From: Halichondria panicea
Taxonomy: Eukaryota; Porifera; Demospongiae; Suberitida; Halichondriidae
Length of the DNA stretch: 64,000 bases
Direction: 5' to 3'
NCBI RefSeq assembly: GCF_963675165.1
Contig: NC_087392.1
Span: 2,867,001-2,931,000, forward strand
A program made the translations under genes and the position numbers. Each line of letters opens with the position of its first letter. Positions within the stretch are counted from its first letter, which is position 1. Positions 12,211-24,200 of the stretch are shown here, one piece after another. Under the pieces are notes generated by a model. It saw only the letters and a program-made list of their open reading frames with translations. It was not told where the DNA came from and did not search any database.

Positions 12211-12369
12211 ACAATTGAACAATGCATAATTATAATAACATTATAATTTAACATTATAATCTTTATGATTGTTATTGCTCATTTCCCCTTCTCTTTAAAG
12301 TAGTCACCTGCAGTCAAGAATGAATAATAATCGTATGATGTACTATTAGCACTGGGATTTGTACAGTGA

Positions 12370-13090
12370 AACAGTGCGATTAATGCGCATCACATTCGGA
12401 ACCAGTAATTTCGCGCTCGCCCCCCCTGGAAATTGTAAATTTTTGAATTGAAAATAATATTAATTATAGGCCATAACAAACTGTGTTACGGCATCAACTA
12501 AACAAAGAGCTCGCCTTAATATTCGTAACAACTAGTTTTCTACTCTTTCTGTTCCGTATGTCCACAATTTCTTCTATGTCACTATCTGTAGTACAAAAGG
12601 CGATTCAAGAGCGACTTTCATTAAGTAAGAAAGACTAGCTTGTGTCGCTCAAGCTATGGCTTTTATCTGATAACTCATAGTACCATTCAGTCCAGGCAAT
12701 TGAACTCATTCCACAATACTTAATAACCATAACCCTAACACACCACAGTTCCTAAGAATCACCAGATGCGATATACGACAGCCAAACATTTCCTTGGGGG
12801 GGGGGGGGGGGGTATGCCCCCAGACTCTAGATGCAGTGTGCTTAATAGCACTCATAACACTGCTTCGCCTCATACAATTATAAGCTTTTCCATCGCATAA
12901 TTGTTACTCATGCTATTAATCCCATTGACCGGAGAGTGTACAGCGATTAATCCCGTATCACATCCGGTCCAGTAATTACACGTTGTCATTGACAGCGCGT
13001 GCAACTACCTTGTCAAGTAATTGCACGCTGTCAATGACAACGTATTGCACTATTAGCCATACTATTAATAATAATAGTATTCAGTAACAC
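12370..13090. repeat. Intergenic repeat with near-perfect hairpin
   Basis: The gap between PPIL6 and PFN4 holds two related blocks: CGATTAATGCGCATCACATT at about 12378 and CGATTAATCCCGTATCACAT at about 12941. Both run on into CCAGTAATT. A strong hairpin has arms at 12980-13005 and 13021-13043 (ACGTTGTCATTGACAGCG and its complement). A run of 17 G lies at 12796-12812. No coding potential. Probably a decayed non-autonomous element. Confidence 0.5.
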
Positions 13091-13154
13091 ATGACAAGAT
13101 AATTTTTTCTTAGCTAAAACTGTCACATCAAAGTGTGACACACTATGCTCATTA

Positions 13155-13644
13155 TTAATTATACACAATATGCAGCTCACCTAGTTTCTCTACAGCTTCC
13201 ACACATACGCTGGGGTACATGGAAGAGGAATAGGTACCGAATATAACCATGGAGTTTGTCTTGACTGCTATGAATCCTGACCCCTCCTGTAGCCGGAAAT
13301 TCAATCAGTGCATGTGTATGATTGTCGATTTTGATACTAACTTTTTTGGCATAGATAGAATCCTTATCAGCACGGACACATTTGTATGAGGCACCATTAA
13401 ATTGAATTCCATGTTCTCTAGCTGAAATTGGATTGTGAAAAGCTTCAACTAGAGAATCCATCTGCTCAGGAGAGGGCTGGAATTATTGAATTAATTTCCA
13501 ACATTAAATTCCACCTATATTAAAGTGTACCTCATATCCAATAGAACTGGCCTTGATGGTTCTATCCTTCTTAAAGAGCGTGCAGGACTCCACATGTCCT
13601 GTGGCTATCAAGGACTCGTGCAGAAGACTCTGAAGGGTGTTCAT
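13155..13644 (-). CDS. PFN4: Profilin-4
   Basis: Testis/cilium-type profilin, a group that in mammals binds lipid rather than actin. Three exons on the minus strand, 13531-13644, 13342-13476 and 13155-13286, give 126 residues (human PFN4 is 129). The second intron is only 55 bp. N-terminal MNTLQSLLHESLIATGHVES matches the profilin-4 helix. The diagnostic core is FNGASYKCVRADKDSIYAKK, like GKDYRCVRADEYSLYAK in vertebrates. The last exon, MVIFGTYSSSMYPSVCVEAV, matches the C-terminal strand/helix. The last exon reads straight to a stop (KLGELHIVYN); a donor-like GTGAGC just before it makes the final residues slightly uncertain. Head to head with FAM228, with 68 bp between start codons. Confidence 0.9.
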
Positions 13645-13712
13645 TTATAGGTCACTGCTGTTCCCATGACAACTGAAAAACGTTTCTTTCAATAAAGCAC
13701 ACCATAATAATC
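13645..13712. promoter_or_regulatory. 68-bp shared upstream region of PFN4 and FAM228
   Basis: Only 68 bp separate the two divergent start codons, so one bidirectional promoter or overlapping 5' UTRs are expected. No TATA box is evident. Inference from orientation and spacing. Confidence 0.45.
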
Positions 13713-14891
13713 ATGTCTGTCAAGAAAGGATCAGGAGGTGGTGGCTCGATCGTTGTTCACAATAGTGAGCTCTACTCAGAATTAATGAGAGATTGTACTC
13801 AACAACAAAATGAAGAAGTTGTTGATCAAAAACAGGTGAGATTATTACAATGTTCCTGTTGTGCCATTGACATTGCCAATGTCATCGATTCTTTAGAGTT
13901 CTGTTGTCAGTCCACTTGTGTCCCCACGTCAGCACTATGGCTCTTCGCCCACTCGAGTTCCATCACGATCATCCACAGCACAAATGACCAGAATTGAGGA
14001 CTGGCTGAGCCGAAAGGCCAGACGAGCTGTTGTGGTAAGTACCTCTAGGTATTTTCTTGTAGCCTCATACTCCATGCGACAGTCTTTCCCAGATGACCCA
14101 AAATTAACTGCACTCAAACAACACTGTGACATTATCTACAAGGAGGAAGAGGATTTCTTAGCCGATATGGATTTATACCTTGCTCTGCAAGAAGAAAGAC
14201 AGCAATGCAAAAAAGAGATACTGTATAAAAAGTGGTGTGAGAGAGTGTTCATTCCAGTACAGGCACAAATTGAAGCACAACTTTCTAGTGATGATTTCCA
14301 AGCTTTGGTTAGCGAGAAAAGAGAATTATTTGATCAATATCTCATTTATCGAAATGAGAAGCAAGTTTTCCTGGACACAATCATACCTGATGAGTACAAT
14401 CCTCTGCCAACTGGAGCCCTTCAGGTGTGAATGGTAACAATCTGATGATTTAACATTATTATAGTACATTCCTCAGGTCCACACTGGTGTTCTAGACGAT
14501 CCTCTTATTGCTCAAAGGACAGACTACAACAAAGAGAAAATGATACTCAGTGGCTGTGGCCAAGAGCTTCCTCTACAACACTTTCGGCCACCTTGTGATG
14601 GACGAGGGAATACTGATCCTGTACGGTGGCTTAAAATGCAGCTGGTACACATCGACAGTGAAGTCAGGCAAAAAAGCAAGTAAGTAAATTGTTTTATCTG
14701 TTCCCTGTATTCAGAGTAGCTTTTGTAGGAATCGTATGTGTTGTGACCACAATAGTGAAAGTAGAAAGCAAGTTGGGAGTGAACGAGAGCTGGACATTCC
14801 TCACAAGCGTACAGTGCACTACCCCAGAAAGCAGTTTCAGCTGACATGGAGGAATGATCATATCACAAACTCTGACGCAGACAGTGCATAA
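13713..14891 (+). CDS. FAM228-family protein
   Basis: Protein of the FAM228A/B family, whose function is unknown; vertebrate members are testis/cilium-biased. Five exons, 13713-13835, 13897-14034, 14083-14424, 14477-14679 and 14729-14891, give 322 residues, almost the length of human FAM228B (324). Family marks are IEDWLSRKARR near residue 78, then a helical block with KKEILYKKWCERVFIPVQAQ, the region FDQYLIYRNEKQVFLD, and IIPDEYNPL (family: hYDPkEYDPf). The rest is basic and charged with no signal peptide or membrane segment. The last exon has HYPRKQFQLTWRND. Sits immediately downstream of the divergent PFN4 gene and 137 bp before RRP8. Confidence 0.87.
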
Positions 14892-15028
14892 ACTATAATG
14901 CCGTGTCTTAGCTAGCTGTCTGGTGGTATTCATTCTAAACACAATGTCATAATTTGGGTTGGAACTTGGTATCCTAGATTGATAAGACTAGACACCGATT
15001 CATACCCATTATTTATGTTGGATCGATC

Positions 15029-15931
15029 ATGTTTGAAGAACTAGAAGACGTTGACTGGGGCTGTGAATCACCAGTCTCATCAACTCTGCATGATGTTTTA
15101 TTCAATGAAAGGTCAACTAGGTGTGTCTCTGTAAAGAGAAAGAGAAAATCTCACGATGAATCATGCAAACTGTCATCTACCAAAAAACCGAGCCCTTTGC
15201 ATAGTTTCAAAAAGGAATTTGCAGGCCCCAAGCCAAGTAAATCATCTAGATCTAGTGGAATGAAAAAAAAGTTAACATTTCAAGCTAAGCTGGAGAAAAA
15301 AATGGACGGAGCTCGATTTCGGTGGATAAATGAACAGTTATACACAACAACTGGAGAAGAAGCAAAAAGAATGTTTGAAGGGGATTGTGAATTGTTTAAA
15401 GTTTATCATCTTGGGTTTTCAGCACAAGTTTCGAAGTGGCCGGTCAATCCACTCAAACGGATACTCAGTTATGTCCGTAGTCTTCCAGTTGATTTGGTAG
15501 TTGCTGATTTTGGATGCGGTGAAGCTAAATTAGCTCAAAGTGTCCTGCAAAAAGTATTTTCATTCGATCTTGTAGCATGTAACAGTCATGTTATTGCTTG
15601 TGATATGGCAACTGTTCCACTTGAGGTAGCAACTGTAGATGTGTGTGTATTCTGTTTGTCGTTGATGGGTACCAATGTTTCTGACTTCATCAAGGAAGCT
15701 CGACGAGTTATGGTCATCAATGGAAAGCTAAAGATCTGTGAAATTGTTAGTAGAATGTCCTCACTTGTGGAGTTTGTTCTAGGTGTGGAATCATATGGTT
15801 TCCAACTTTTGTCAAAGGAGGTTTTTAGCACGATGTTTGTTGACCTAGAGTTCAAAGCGATTCCTAGAAAGACCAATGACACGACTCCAGTCGAAATTAT
15901 ATTGAAACCATGCAGTTACAAAAGACGTTAG
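15029..15931 (+). CDS. RRP8: Ribosomal RNA-processing protein 8 (rRNA methyltransferase)
   Basis: Nucleolar SAM-dependent methyltransferase that makes m1A on large-subunit rRNA in yeast and man. Single exon, 300 residues, which is intronless unlike its neighbours. The N-terminal third is basic and low-complexity (VKRKRKSHDES, KKKLTFQAKLEKKMDGARFR), as expected for nucleolar targeting. The catalytic domain begins near residue 90 with RFRWINEQLYTTTGEEA, the RRP8 hallmark. Then come FKVYHLGFSAQVSKWPVNPL, the SAM-binding VVADFGCGEAKLA, ACDMATVPLE, and CVFCLSLMGTN. The C-terminus has GFQLLSKEVFSTMFVDLEF. All main motifs are intact. Convergent with COX6A, with 160 bp between stops. Confidence 0.93.
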   Translation: MFEELEDVDWGCESPVSSTLHDVLFNERSTRCVSVKRKRKSHDESCKLSSTKKPSPLHSFKKEFAGPKPSKSSRSSGMKKKLTFQAKLEKKMDGARFRWINEQLYTTTGEEAKRMFEGDCELFKVYHLGFSAQVSKWPVNPLKRILSYVRSLPVDLVVADFGCGEAKLAQSVLQKVFSFDLVACNSHVIACDMATVPLEVATVDVCVFCLSLMGTNVSDFIKEARRVMVINGKLKICEIVSRMSSLVEFVLGVESYGFQLLSKEVFSTMFVDLEFKAIPRKTNDTTPVEIILKPCSYKRR

Positions 15932-16091
15932 TAGGATTTGTGAACCAACCTCATTTTTGTTTTGTGTATATAATTAATTTATAATACAGATGAATTTATA
16001 ATACAGTAACTCATAGCTTAACTAAAATTAATAGGACTCCATGACTACAATACCTACACAGACAGTACATGTTCATCAAGCTATCTCCAGT

Positions 16092-16460
16092 TTAGAGGCT
16101 ATTCTCGTATCCTTCCGGCAAAGGGTTGGTGTGGGGGTTGTGAAACAAACTGTGGTTTCCATCTCCCCAGGGGAAGGGCTTACTTCTAATCCTCAGATGA
16201 GCATAAGGAGTGAACTCTGGGTGGCCATGCTCTTCCAAGTGCTGAAGGTGAGCCTGCTCTTTCTTGAAAGAGCTGTATGTGACAACGCCAATACTTGGAA
16301 AGGCTACAAAGATTGATATCAATTTCCATGTGGCCATCGTTTTCAGAGCGTGAGTTTCTTCTTCGGCCCATTCTTTTGCGAATGTACTTTGTAACCTTCT
16401 CAAAGATCCTTGAGAGAACTGGTTGAGGCGACGGACACCAAATCTCAGAATAGAGGCCAT
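16092..16460 (-). CDS. Cytochrome c oxidase subunit 6A
   Basis: Nuclear-encoded accessory subunit of mitochondrial complex IV. Single exon, 122 residues. The N-terminus is a basic, hydroxylated mitochondrial targeting peptide ([20 protein letters not shown]). Then come [20 protein letters not shown], a single transmembrane helix ([18 protein letters not shown]), and the subunit 6A signature [20 protein letters not shown] with [18 protein letters not shown]. Length and order match animal COX6A. Whether it groups with COX6A1 or COX6A2 cannot be said. Convergent with RRP8. Confidence 0.95.
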   Translation of the reverse strand: MASILRFGVRRLNQFSQGSLRRLQSTFAKEWAEEETHALKTMATWKLISIFVAFPSIGVVTYSSFKKEQAHLQHLEEHGHPEFTPYAHLRIRSKPFPWGDGNHSLFHNPHTNPLPEGYENSL

Positions 16461-16739
16461 GTTTTTTCTCTAGGTTTTCTCCTTGTTACTGAGGTCAGAG
16501 GTGAGTGACACTGTGGGTTATTTAGAAAATCACACATGTTCTCTAGCTAGCTCTCTTGTGGTTGGTTTTTTTCTGCTCCAGAAAGATAAAGGTTGAAAGT
16601 AAGGTGATTATCCAATATCTCTAACTGTGGATTAACTACAAGATGCGTGGTTCATACTGGTGATGATCACTATGAATAATTGTTTTTGTGCACATTCAAT
16701 AATTGTGTGAATAAAATAGCTGATCTTTGAGATCTGATT

Positions 16740-16996
16740 TGGGTATCTATGTGTGTGTGTGTGTGGATCCCCACAGGGGTAGACAACCACCAAGAGATGG
16801 TTATGACTTGTTGCATGACTTGCTGTCTATCGAGGCATAGCCGCACAAGAAATGCAGTAAAGCTGTCTGTGTGTATTCCAGTGGTATCTGCTCAACAGTT
16901 GCAAAACTAACTGCTTCTATAGGCTCTAGCCACGTTCTCTTCGGATTTTGATTCATGGATTTGCAAACGGATTTTGATTCATGGATTTGCAAACTG

Positions 16997-17058
<62 letters not shown>

Positions 17059-17235
17059 GTTATTTTACTTACAGTGAAGGCTTTTGCAGTCTCTTCAGAA
17101 ATGTTTGTAGCATTATCTGTTCGCACTGAAACGCTAGCTATTTGTTAGCTACATGTACAAGAGTGAGAAAAAAACTGCCAGAAGCAGCAGCCATTGCGAA
17201 CTTTAAACTTTAACCTCTCTAGCTCAGCAGATCCT
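16740..17235 (+). mobile_element. Diverged family A copy with (TC)n
   Basis: Matches the family A core loosely: TTCATGGATTTGCAAAC, CGCTAGCTATTTGTTAGC and AAGAGTGAGAA appear in order. The microsatellite has become a TC run at 16999-17058. A 20-bp-scale duplication of GGATTTTGATTCATGGATTT lies just before it. The ends are not recognisable. Confidence 0.5.
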
Positions 17236-17637
17236 TCCAATACATTGACAGGAAATGCACTACCGTGTATATCTTCTAATTTATTGGACACTTCTAATTA
17301 GCCCGGACACTTTTTGGGGGAATTTTGTTCTAATACAGCTGACACTCTGTGCTTTAAATATCCGGACAATACCTTGAAAATTTGAGATACATTCCAAGTA
17401 ACGTAGCTTTATAGCCAGCAAGAGTGCTGCAGGTTAGTAGCTTTTGAGTTTCAGATAAGCTAGTGCAACTATTCAGTCGCACGTTGTTCTATTACACTTA
17501 GCTAACTCGCATGCAGCTGCTTGCTTGTTCGGACACTTCGCGTGCTCTATAAAAATCGGTTCCAATTATACCCAGACAATTTAATTATTTTTTGGTGTCC
17601 GATAACATAATACTGTATATATAATTGTAATCAAACA

Positions 17638-17848
17638 TACCGTATAGCGGGTAATTTTCGGGGGACAAAATATTCGTGGTTCAGCAATATTGAGACATTT
17701 CGTGGGTAATATTTTCGTGGTAGCTGCTTGCACTGCAGGTAAAGGTAGGCAAGGTCGCTTCATTCGTGGGTAAAATATTCGTGGTCAGACCTCCAATCAC
17801 GAAAACCACGAATATTTTGGCCCACGAAAATTACCTGCTATACAGTAC
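17638..17848. mobile_element. Family E palindromic element, intact ends
   Basis: Left end ACCGTATAGCGGGTAATTTT and right end AAAATTACCTGCTATACAGT are inverted. Inside, CACGAATATTTT motifs repeat in both directions. About 210 bp, no coding capacity. It lies between COX6A and PNISR. The surrounding gap (16461-18207) otherwise holds the diverged family A copy and repeated GGACAC motifs at 17286-17580, perhaps a decayed element. Confidence 0.65.
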
Positions 17849-18207
17849 ATCTTCTATCACCTGTAGCCATCACATATATTTTCCTCTTCCATAACACTCC
17901 GTTACTTTTTCAAAAGCAATTCATGCCTTGAGGCATTAGCTTGTGATTTTCTTTTCTCCGGTACTTTTGCTAAGCCCAGAATATTTCAACACTACTTTTA
18001 AGCCATGTACACTTACGTTATAGTATATTATTAACTTTAACTATATTGCGTTGCGTAATGCGCAATTGGCCACAAGTGTGTCACACGTAAATAATGCTAA
18101 CCATTAGTGTCAGGAAGGCCCTATTTGGACCAACTGTATACGCTATTCACTGGTTGCTCTTAGCTTTAGTGAAGGTACTTGTAGTTATAGTGTCTCTCCT
18201 ATGGTAG

Positions 18208-21200
18208 ATGTGGCCCACTGGTGGTGGCTACTACTGGCCTCAAGCTGCTTCCAACAATCCAACCCCTCAACAGAGCAGTAAGTGCACGTATAATTTTGGT
18301 GTTCCTCACACATGTACATGTACAGACATTACTTGTATTGAGCTCATTGTTAACATACATAATAATGTGATCGCTGTCTACTGTATCCTTGTGTTGCATG
18401 TACATGACTGTATAAATGTAATCCCCATCTTTAATTTAATAGATCCTTCAGACTGGGCTGCCAAGGCTGTTCAATGGGCTCAGCAGAAGACTGTTCACGA
18501 GCAAGCCTATCAACAGCATATGCAGGTACAACAGCAGCAATATTTAATGGCTGCTCAACAACAGATGGCCCCTGCCCAACAGTACGCACATTCGCAGAGG
18601 GCCCCTGCCCAACAGTACGCACATTCGTACTCTCAATCCCTGCCACCTGCTCAGATGTCCATTCCACAGCAAGTGCCAATACAGCCTGCACAACCTCCAG
18701 TTCCTGCACAGGCCACACCACCATTGTTTGCTCCTGCTCAGCAACCTACTCTACCAAAAGCGGCTAATCCATCTGAATTAGGACCGGGACATATTGACTT
18801 CAAGCCACCTATGAGTAAACAATCTAGCTACTACAGTGGTTCAGGCGGGGGAAGTTTTGAACGCCAGCCTCCAGGAAGGCATTTTTCACCAAGAGACACA
18901 CACGAAAACTATCGATATCCTGGTCCTCCGAGAAGCGAAATGAGACCAAGAATGCCTCAACATCCTAGTCCAAGGGAGAGGGGACCACCCCCTCGTCAGA
19001 GGGGCTTTAGCCAACCTCGGAGTCAATCTCCTGGAGGCTTTGTGCAAAACACTTACAACGACGCTCCTGTCCATGAAGACTACCAACGCACTGAGTCTAA
19101 TGCAGAAACACAATGGAACGAAAAAGATGAAACTGTCGTTAAAATGCGTAGAGCTGATATTGATGACTCGTTGTATGGTGAGCATCCTGATAATCCTCCA
19201 ACATTTCTCCAAGACGAATCTCACCCAAAACCTACAAGTTCAAGCAAAACTGAGAAGCTGAAACCAGCCATGAATTTGAGCTCTGGAATGAGCCAACGTG
19301 ATAAAGAAGATGAACACTTATATGCCAACACAGGAATGACTAAATCAAGTGCACCCACAGTGGCTAGTCCTAGTATAAACAGAGAAGGTGTGGGAGTCAT
19401 TCCTGGTTTAGGAGAGCCTCTCAGCAAAGCTTCTCCCATCCTCCCCGTGCAAGAAGAAGAAAAAGCAAAAGCAAAATCAGCCAATGCTGAGAATATGTTA
19501 GCGTCTCTAGGGAAGCTGATGACTGAGCTGCAGGGATTAAAGGGGCTTACCTCTAGCCTACAGCTGCTCAATGCATTACCTCAAGTAAAAAAAGATAAAA
19601 GTGACCAGGCTCTGTCTGAAGAGGCCAACAAAAAAGCTGCTGCTCTGCTTGCCAATGAAAGCGATAGTGATGGAGAGTCACAGGTGTGTTTTGTGTTTAC
19701 ACACAGGTTGCCTGTATACTAGCCTCATGTAGGATTTGTCATAATAATTTATAACACCCGCATGTGGCTGCATTGTATTGTATATGGCTGCATTGATTTG
19801 TCATAATGATTTATAACACCCGCATGTGGCTGCAGGTATACACTATAGTGTATACCTACAGCCACATGCTGGTGCACATTGTTGTCCTAACACATTATGC
19901 ATGCTGTGACATGCTGTGACACGTTATTACCCTAGGCCGTGCTGCACGTTATTACCCTAGGCCGTGCTGCGGCCAGCGGGTATAGTAGTCTATTGGTTTG
20001 TTTGTCTGTTGTGTATTCTGAGTTTACTCACCTGGATATCATAGCGCTGTGTTTACAGCATGGATAGCCTTCACATAAATAGTTATGCCTCGGTGCTCAA
20101 GCGCAAGCGAGGTATACGGTAGTGTGTTTGTGTGTGTGTGTGTGTGTAGACTGTTACAGCAGCTCAAGGATCAATGAAATATAGCCTTCTAGTCATGTTT
20201 TCTTGGATTCGTATTCATGGATTTGCAAAATAAAGCTTTGTTCTCGAGTTATGCCTAGTTTTGCTTAGTTGGAATGCCATTGCAGCCTTTTCAGAAGAGT
20301 CCGAAGCAAAACTTGTTCACTGAGTGTTGCTACTCTACTTAGTAGTTAGCTCTGCACTAGAACGCTAGCTATTGGTAGCTGCAAGAGTGAGAAGAGAGCT
20401 GCAAGGCTCTGTGACTTGCAGCCATTAATTTTAGACTTGAACTTTTGGCATCGATTGTTTTTAACAACAATCATCGTCGATTATCACCCACTCTTTGAGT
20501 TTCCCTGTGATTTTGTATTCTGCATGCAGCAAAATTAAAAATGTTCATCATGATATTATAATCGATGTGTGTATAAAAGCTAGCTATTAGTAGCTTTATG
20601 TTATGTAGCTTTGGCACCTCCACCGAGGCATCAGCACCCGCCCGCGGTGCTTTCATTTTAATAGTGGCAGATTTTTATAATAAAGCTTCATTGTCGAATA
20701 AAAGCGAACTTGCACGTTGAGCTAGCTACACACTGTGGCCTTTTATTCAAGGCACTTACTTGTAGCTGAAGTGATCTCGTACCAGGCCTAAACAATGGAA
20801 AAGGGTCACTAAAGTAGAAAGCTAGAATTGTGACTGGTTTATTGCCTGGGGAGCCTTCTTTACTGACTCTGCAAGGAGCCATACTTCTCTACGACTCCAG
20901 CCTTCTTTGCTGTGATCCTAGTCCAAATCTTAGTCCACAGTGCATGTCTCATGTACCACTAAAACTTTGTTCTCAAATGTTTCATCATGCCTCCTGAGTC
21001 CACTCTGGTTTTATTGTTCCTGAGTTGCTGTGCTAGACAAGTCGGTCATATATACTACATGCACTCACTCCTCTGGTTTCTGGTTTCTTTATAATCATGT
21101 CACCAGCCAAGGGTTAGCACTTCAGTGCTCCAGTTTTTTGGTTTGCCTGCATGCATGACCTACATGTATAATAAGTATGTTCTTTATTATTTTTTATGTT

Positions 21201-24200
21201 GGTCTGGTTAGACACACTACAGAATAGGCAACCCTACTCCGGCGCAGACAGTGCATGCAGATAAAGAGCCTTCTCAAACAGGAGACGCTAGAGAGTTTGA
21301 TGGCTACAATGTGACACCTCAGGTCTACAACACCTACTCACAGCAAGGGGACTATCCAGAACATACTGATTACAGGGGTAGAAACGAGTATTCCCATGAC
21401 TACAACAAGAGCTATGACAATAGAGAATCTGGCTATTCTGACCCCAAACGACCAGAATACTACCCGCCGGAAAGAAATCGCTTGGAGGACCGTGAAGTGT
21501 ATCAGGAGAAAGGAAATTGGAGCGACTCGCGTGATTTTGATATTCGTCAGAGGTATCAGGACCAGGAGCGCCCTGCTGGTGACAGATATCCTCCCATCGA
21601 TGGCCCACCTATGAGGGAGGCGAGATTCTCACCCGAGCCCCCTCCTATGAGAGAGAGGTACCAGGCAAATGAACGGAGGGATGATAGATACCCCACATTG
21701 CCCAGTACTAGTCCATCTATTTCGGATCAAAGGTATCAGGGGGAAGAGTACAGGAGACCTCCCCCTGTTGCGGATGATTACAGCTATGTAGGACAAGGAT
21801 CATCCCACACAGAGGGTAAGTTGTTGCGTGCATGATGTACGTGACGTACAGATAGCAATTGCAATAAATGTTTTTCTCTCTATGCCTCTAGAACACTATC
21901 GTGAGCCTAGCCGTCCACTAGCATCTCAGATAGAAAGCTTTGACTATGGCCATGGGGGAGCCCCTGCTATCGTTGACTACAATCATGGGAAAAAAAGCAC
22001 GGGTTCTGAGTCCCATTTCATTGGACAAAGATCAACAGGTTTTCCCCTCCCTCCTGAGCCCAGCTTTCCTGGCTACCCCGGCGTGGGTGGCTACAGCTTC
22101 TCTCCTGGCACCATGCCATTCTTTCCCGCTGTAGTAGATTCGGCCCAGGCTGCCCTTATTGCTGCAGCGTACACTGCACAAGCTGGTAAGTGCTTTCTCT
22201 GTTCATCAGTATATGTGTGTATACATGGCAATACGGCAGTACCACTAATAATTATGTAGTTTTAGTTCATGTGGACATGTTCAACATAACTAACGATTTG
22301 TTATTGTATAGTGCTGACCAATTTAGTAGTTATATACATGTATGTATCTGCTCAATTAGGCCCATTTTCACACCTTATAACATTGCAAAAATTATGCTGA
22401 ATGTACGTACATGTATAATTATATGTTCAATATAGGGGAGGCTAAGCGTAAAGTTTTGCCTACCTGGCTAAGAGATGAACTGGAGAAGATGGAGGCCAAG
22501 AGACAGAAGGAGATGGAAAAAGAGACGGAGGAAAATAAGAAGCAAGCAGGAGTGGGACGTGCCACATGGAGGGATGAGGTTGATTCTGACGAAGATGAGG
22601 CAAGCAAAGAAGAAGAGAGGAAAGGAAGGAGCAAACGATCATACAGACAAAAATCTCCCTCCCCGAAGAGGGTAAGTTATACGATACCACTGTATTAAGA
22701 GTAGACAACTTATGTTCCTTTTTGGATTCTCCTCTTCTATAGAGCACTGAACAAAAGTCCCCACCAATCAAGCGCAAGAAATTCAAATTAATGGAGGATG
22801 ACGAGGAGAAAGAAATTGCTAAGGTAGACTGTAGAGCTTGTACTTGTTCACCTGAGTCTGATTCTGTCATTAACCCGAGGCGCGTGGGCGGCCACGGGTT
22901 ATAGTAGTCTGTCTGTTTGTCTGTTTGTTTGTAACAAGTATATCTACTCACCTGGATGCCATAGCACTGCATTTACAGCATAGATAGTCTTCACACAACA
23001 ATATCTTGGTTTAAATAGTGGCAGATTTTGATGTTAAAGCTTCTTTGTCGAGCAAAAGCTAAGAAGCTTAAACTTGCCACGTGGCCTTGAGTCAAGGTAC
23101 GGGATCACTTCAGCTGAAAATACGTAGTCAAGGCTTGATTATGTATTTTCAGCTGAAGTGATCCCGTACCAGGAACAATTGTCAAGAAAGTAGAATTGTG
23201 ACTGGTTGTTGACTGACTCTGGATCCTATACGTACTCCAGCCTGGAAGGAGCCATACTTCTCTTAGTCTAAGACTCCAGGCTTCTTTGCTGTGATCCCAG
23301 TCCATAGTGCATGTCTCATGCATGTACGTTGTTAGTTTAGTTTTATTGCTCTTGAGTTGCTGTGCTAGCGCATGCTAGTCATGCATGCTACATGCACTGC
23401 ATTATGACTCTTCTGGTTTCTTTATTATCATGTCACCAGCCGAGGGTTTGCACTTTAGTGCTCTAGTTGATAACTTTGTTGCCATTATTAGATTATGAAG
23501 ATACGTCGAATGTTGACTGAGATACTGCTAGAAGTTACTGACCAGGAAATAGACGTTGTTGCAAATGAAGTGTTGGAAGAAGAAAAAAGTAAGAAACATC
23601 AGTGGGTTCAGTCATTTACATGTACGTTTGTTCATTATTCCATTACGATTGTGCATAATAATAGCTTTTTTGGGCTGCGTTTACCTACTTTTGCCTACTT
23701 TTATAAGTATTTGACAATGAGTTGATGTCTCTTTTGTACATGTGAAGAGCCTAAGTTGTCTTTTGCTTTCAAGAACACTGCAACTAGTCAGGCAGACTCC
23801 GGCGAGAATGTGTTGGGTAAGAAATGCTAGTTATAATTAACTGTGCACATGCATTTATTTAGCGAATGTACTTGTAGTGGTCAAATCCACCCTGTATACC
23901 AAGTAGTAGTACCGTATAGCGGGTAATTTTTGTGTGGTAAATGTTCGTTATTTTGTTGGCAAGCTGACCTCCACGAAACATAGGCGTGGTTTAACGGAAT
24001 GCAGGCAATGAAATCGAACGAAAATCACCGTGTTCGAGTTCAACAAATTTTTACCCCATGAAAATTACCCGCTATACGTTAGTTAACATTTTCCTGCTGT
24101 AAATTTTTAAATTAGCTCTTACATACATTATACATGTACATTTTACGTGCATTTTACTTTTCCCTCAATGATTTGTGTCTTATTACATCACAGCTGGAAT

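Noticed and set aside
18431-19571. Minus-strand frames across the Q/P-rich PNISR exon
   Set aside because: Low-complexity shadow of CAG/CCA-rich plus-strand code.
20087-20100. AATAGT on both sides of the nested family A copy as a target-site duplication
   Set aside because: The family B element itself carries AATAGT next to the insertion point, so the match may be coincidence; recorded as unproven.
22868-22930. Possible CRISPR-like or satellite repeat because of TCTG/TTTG runs
   Set aside because: It is a single short microsatellite at a fixed place inside family B elements; no regular spacers.
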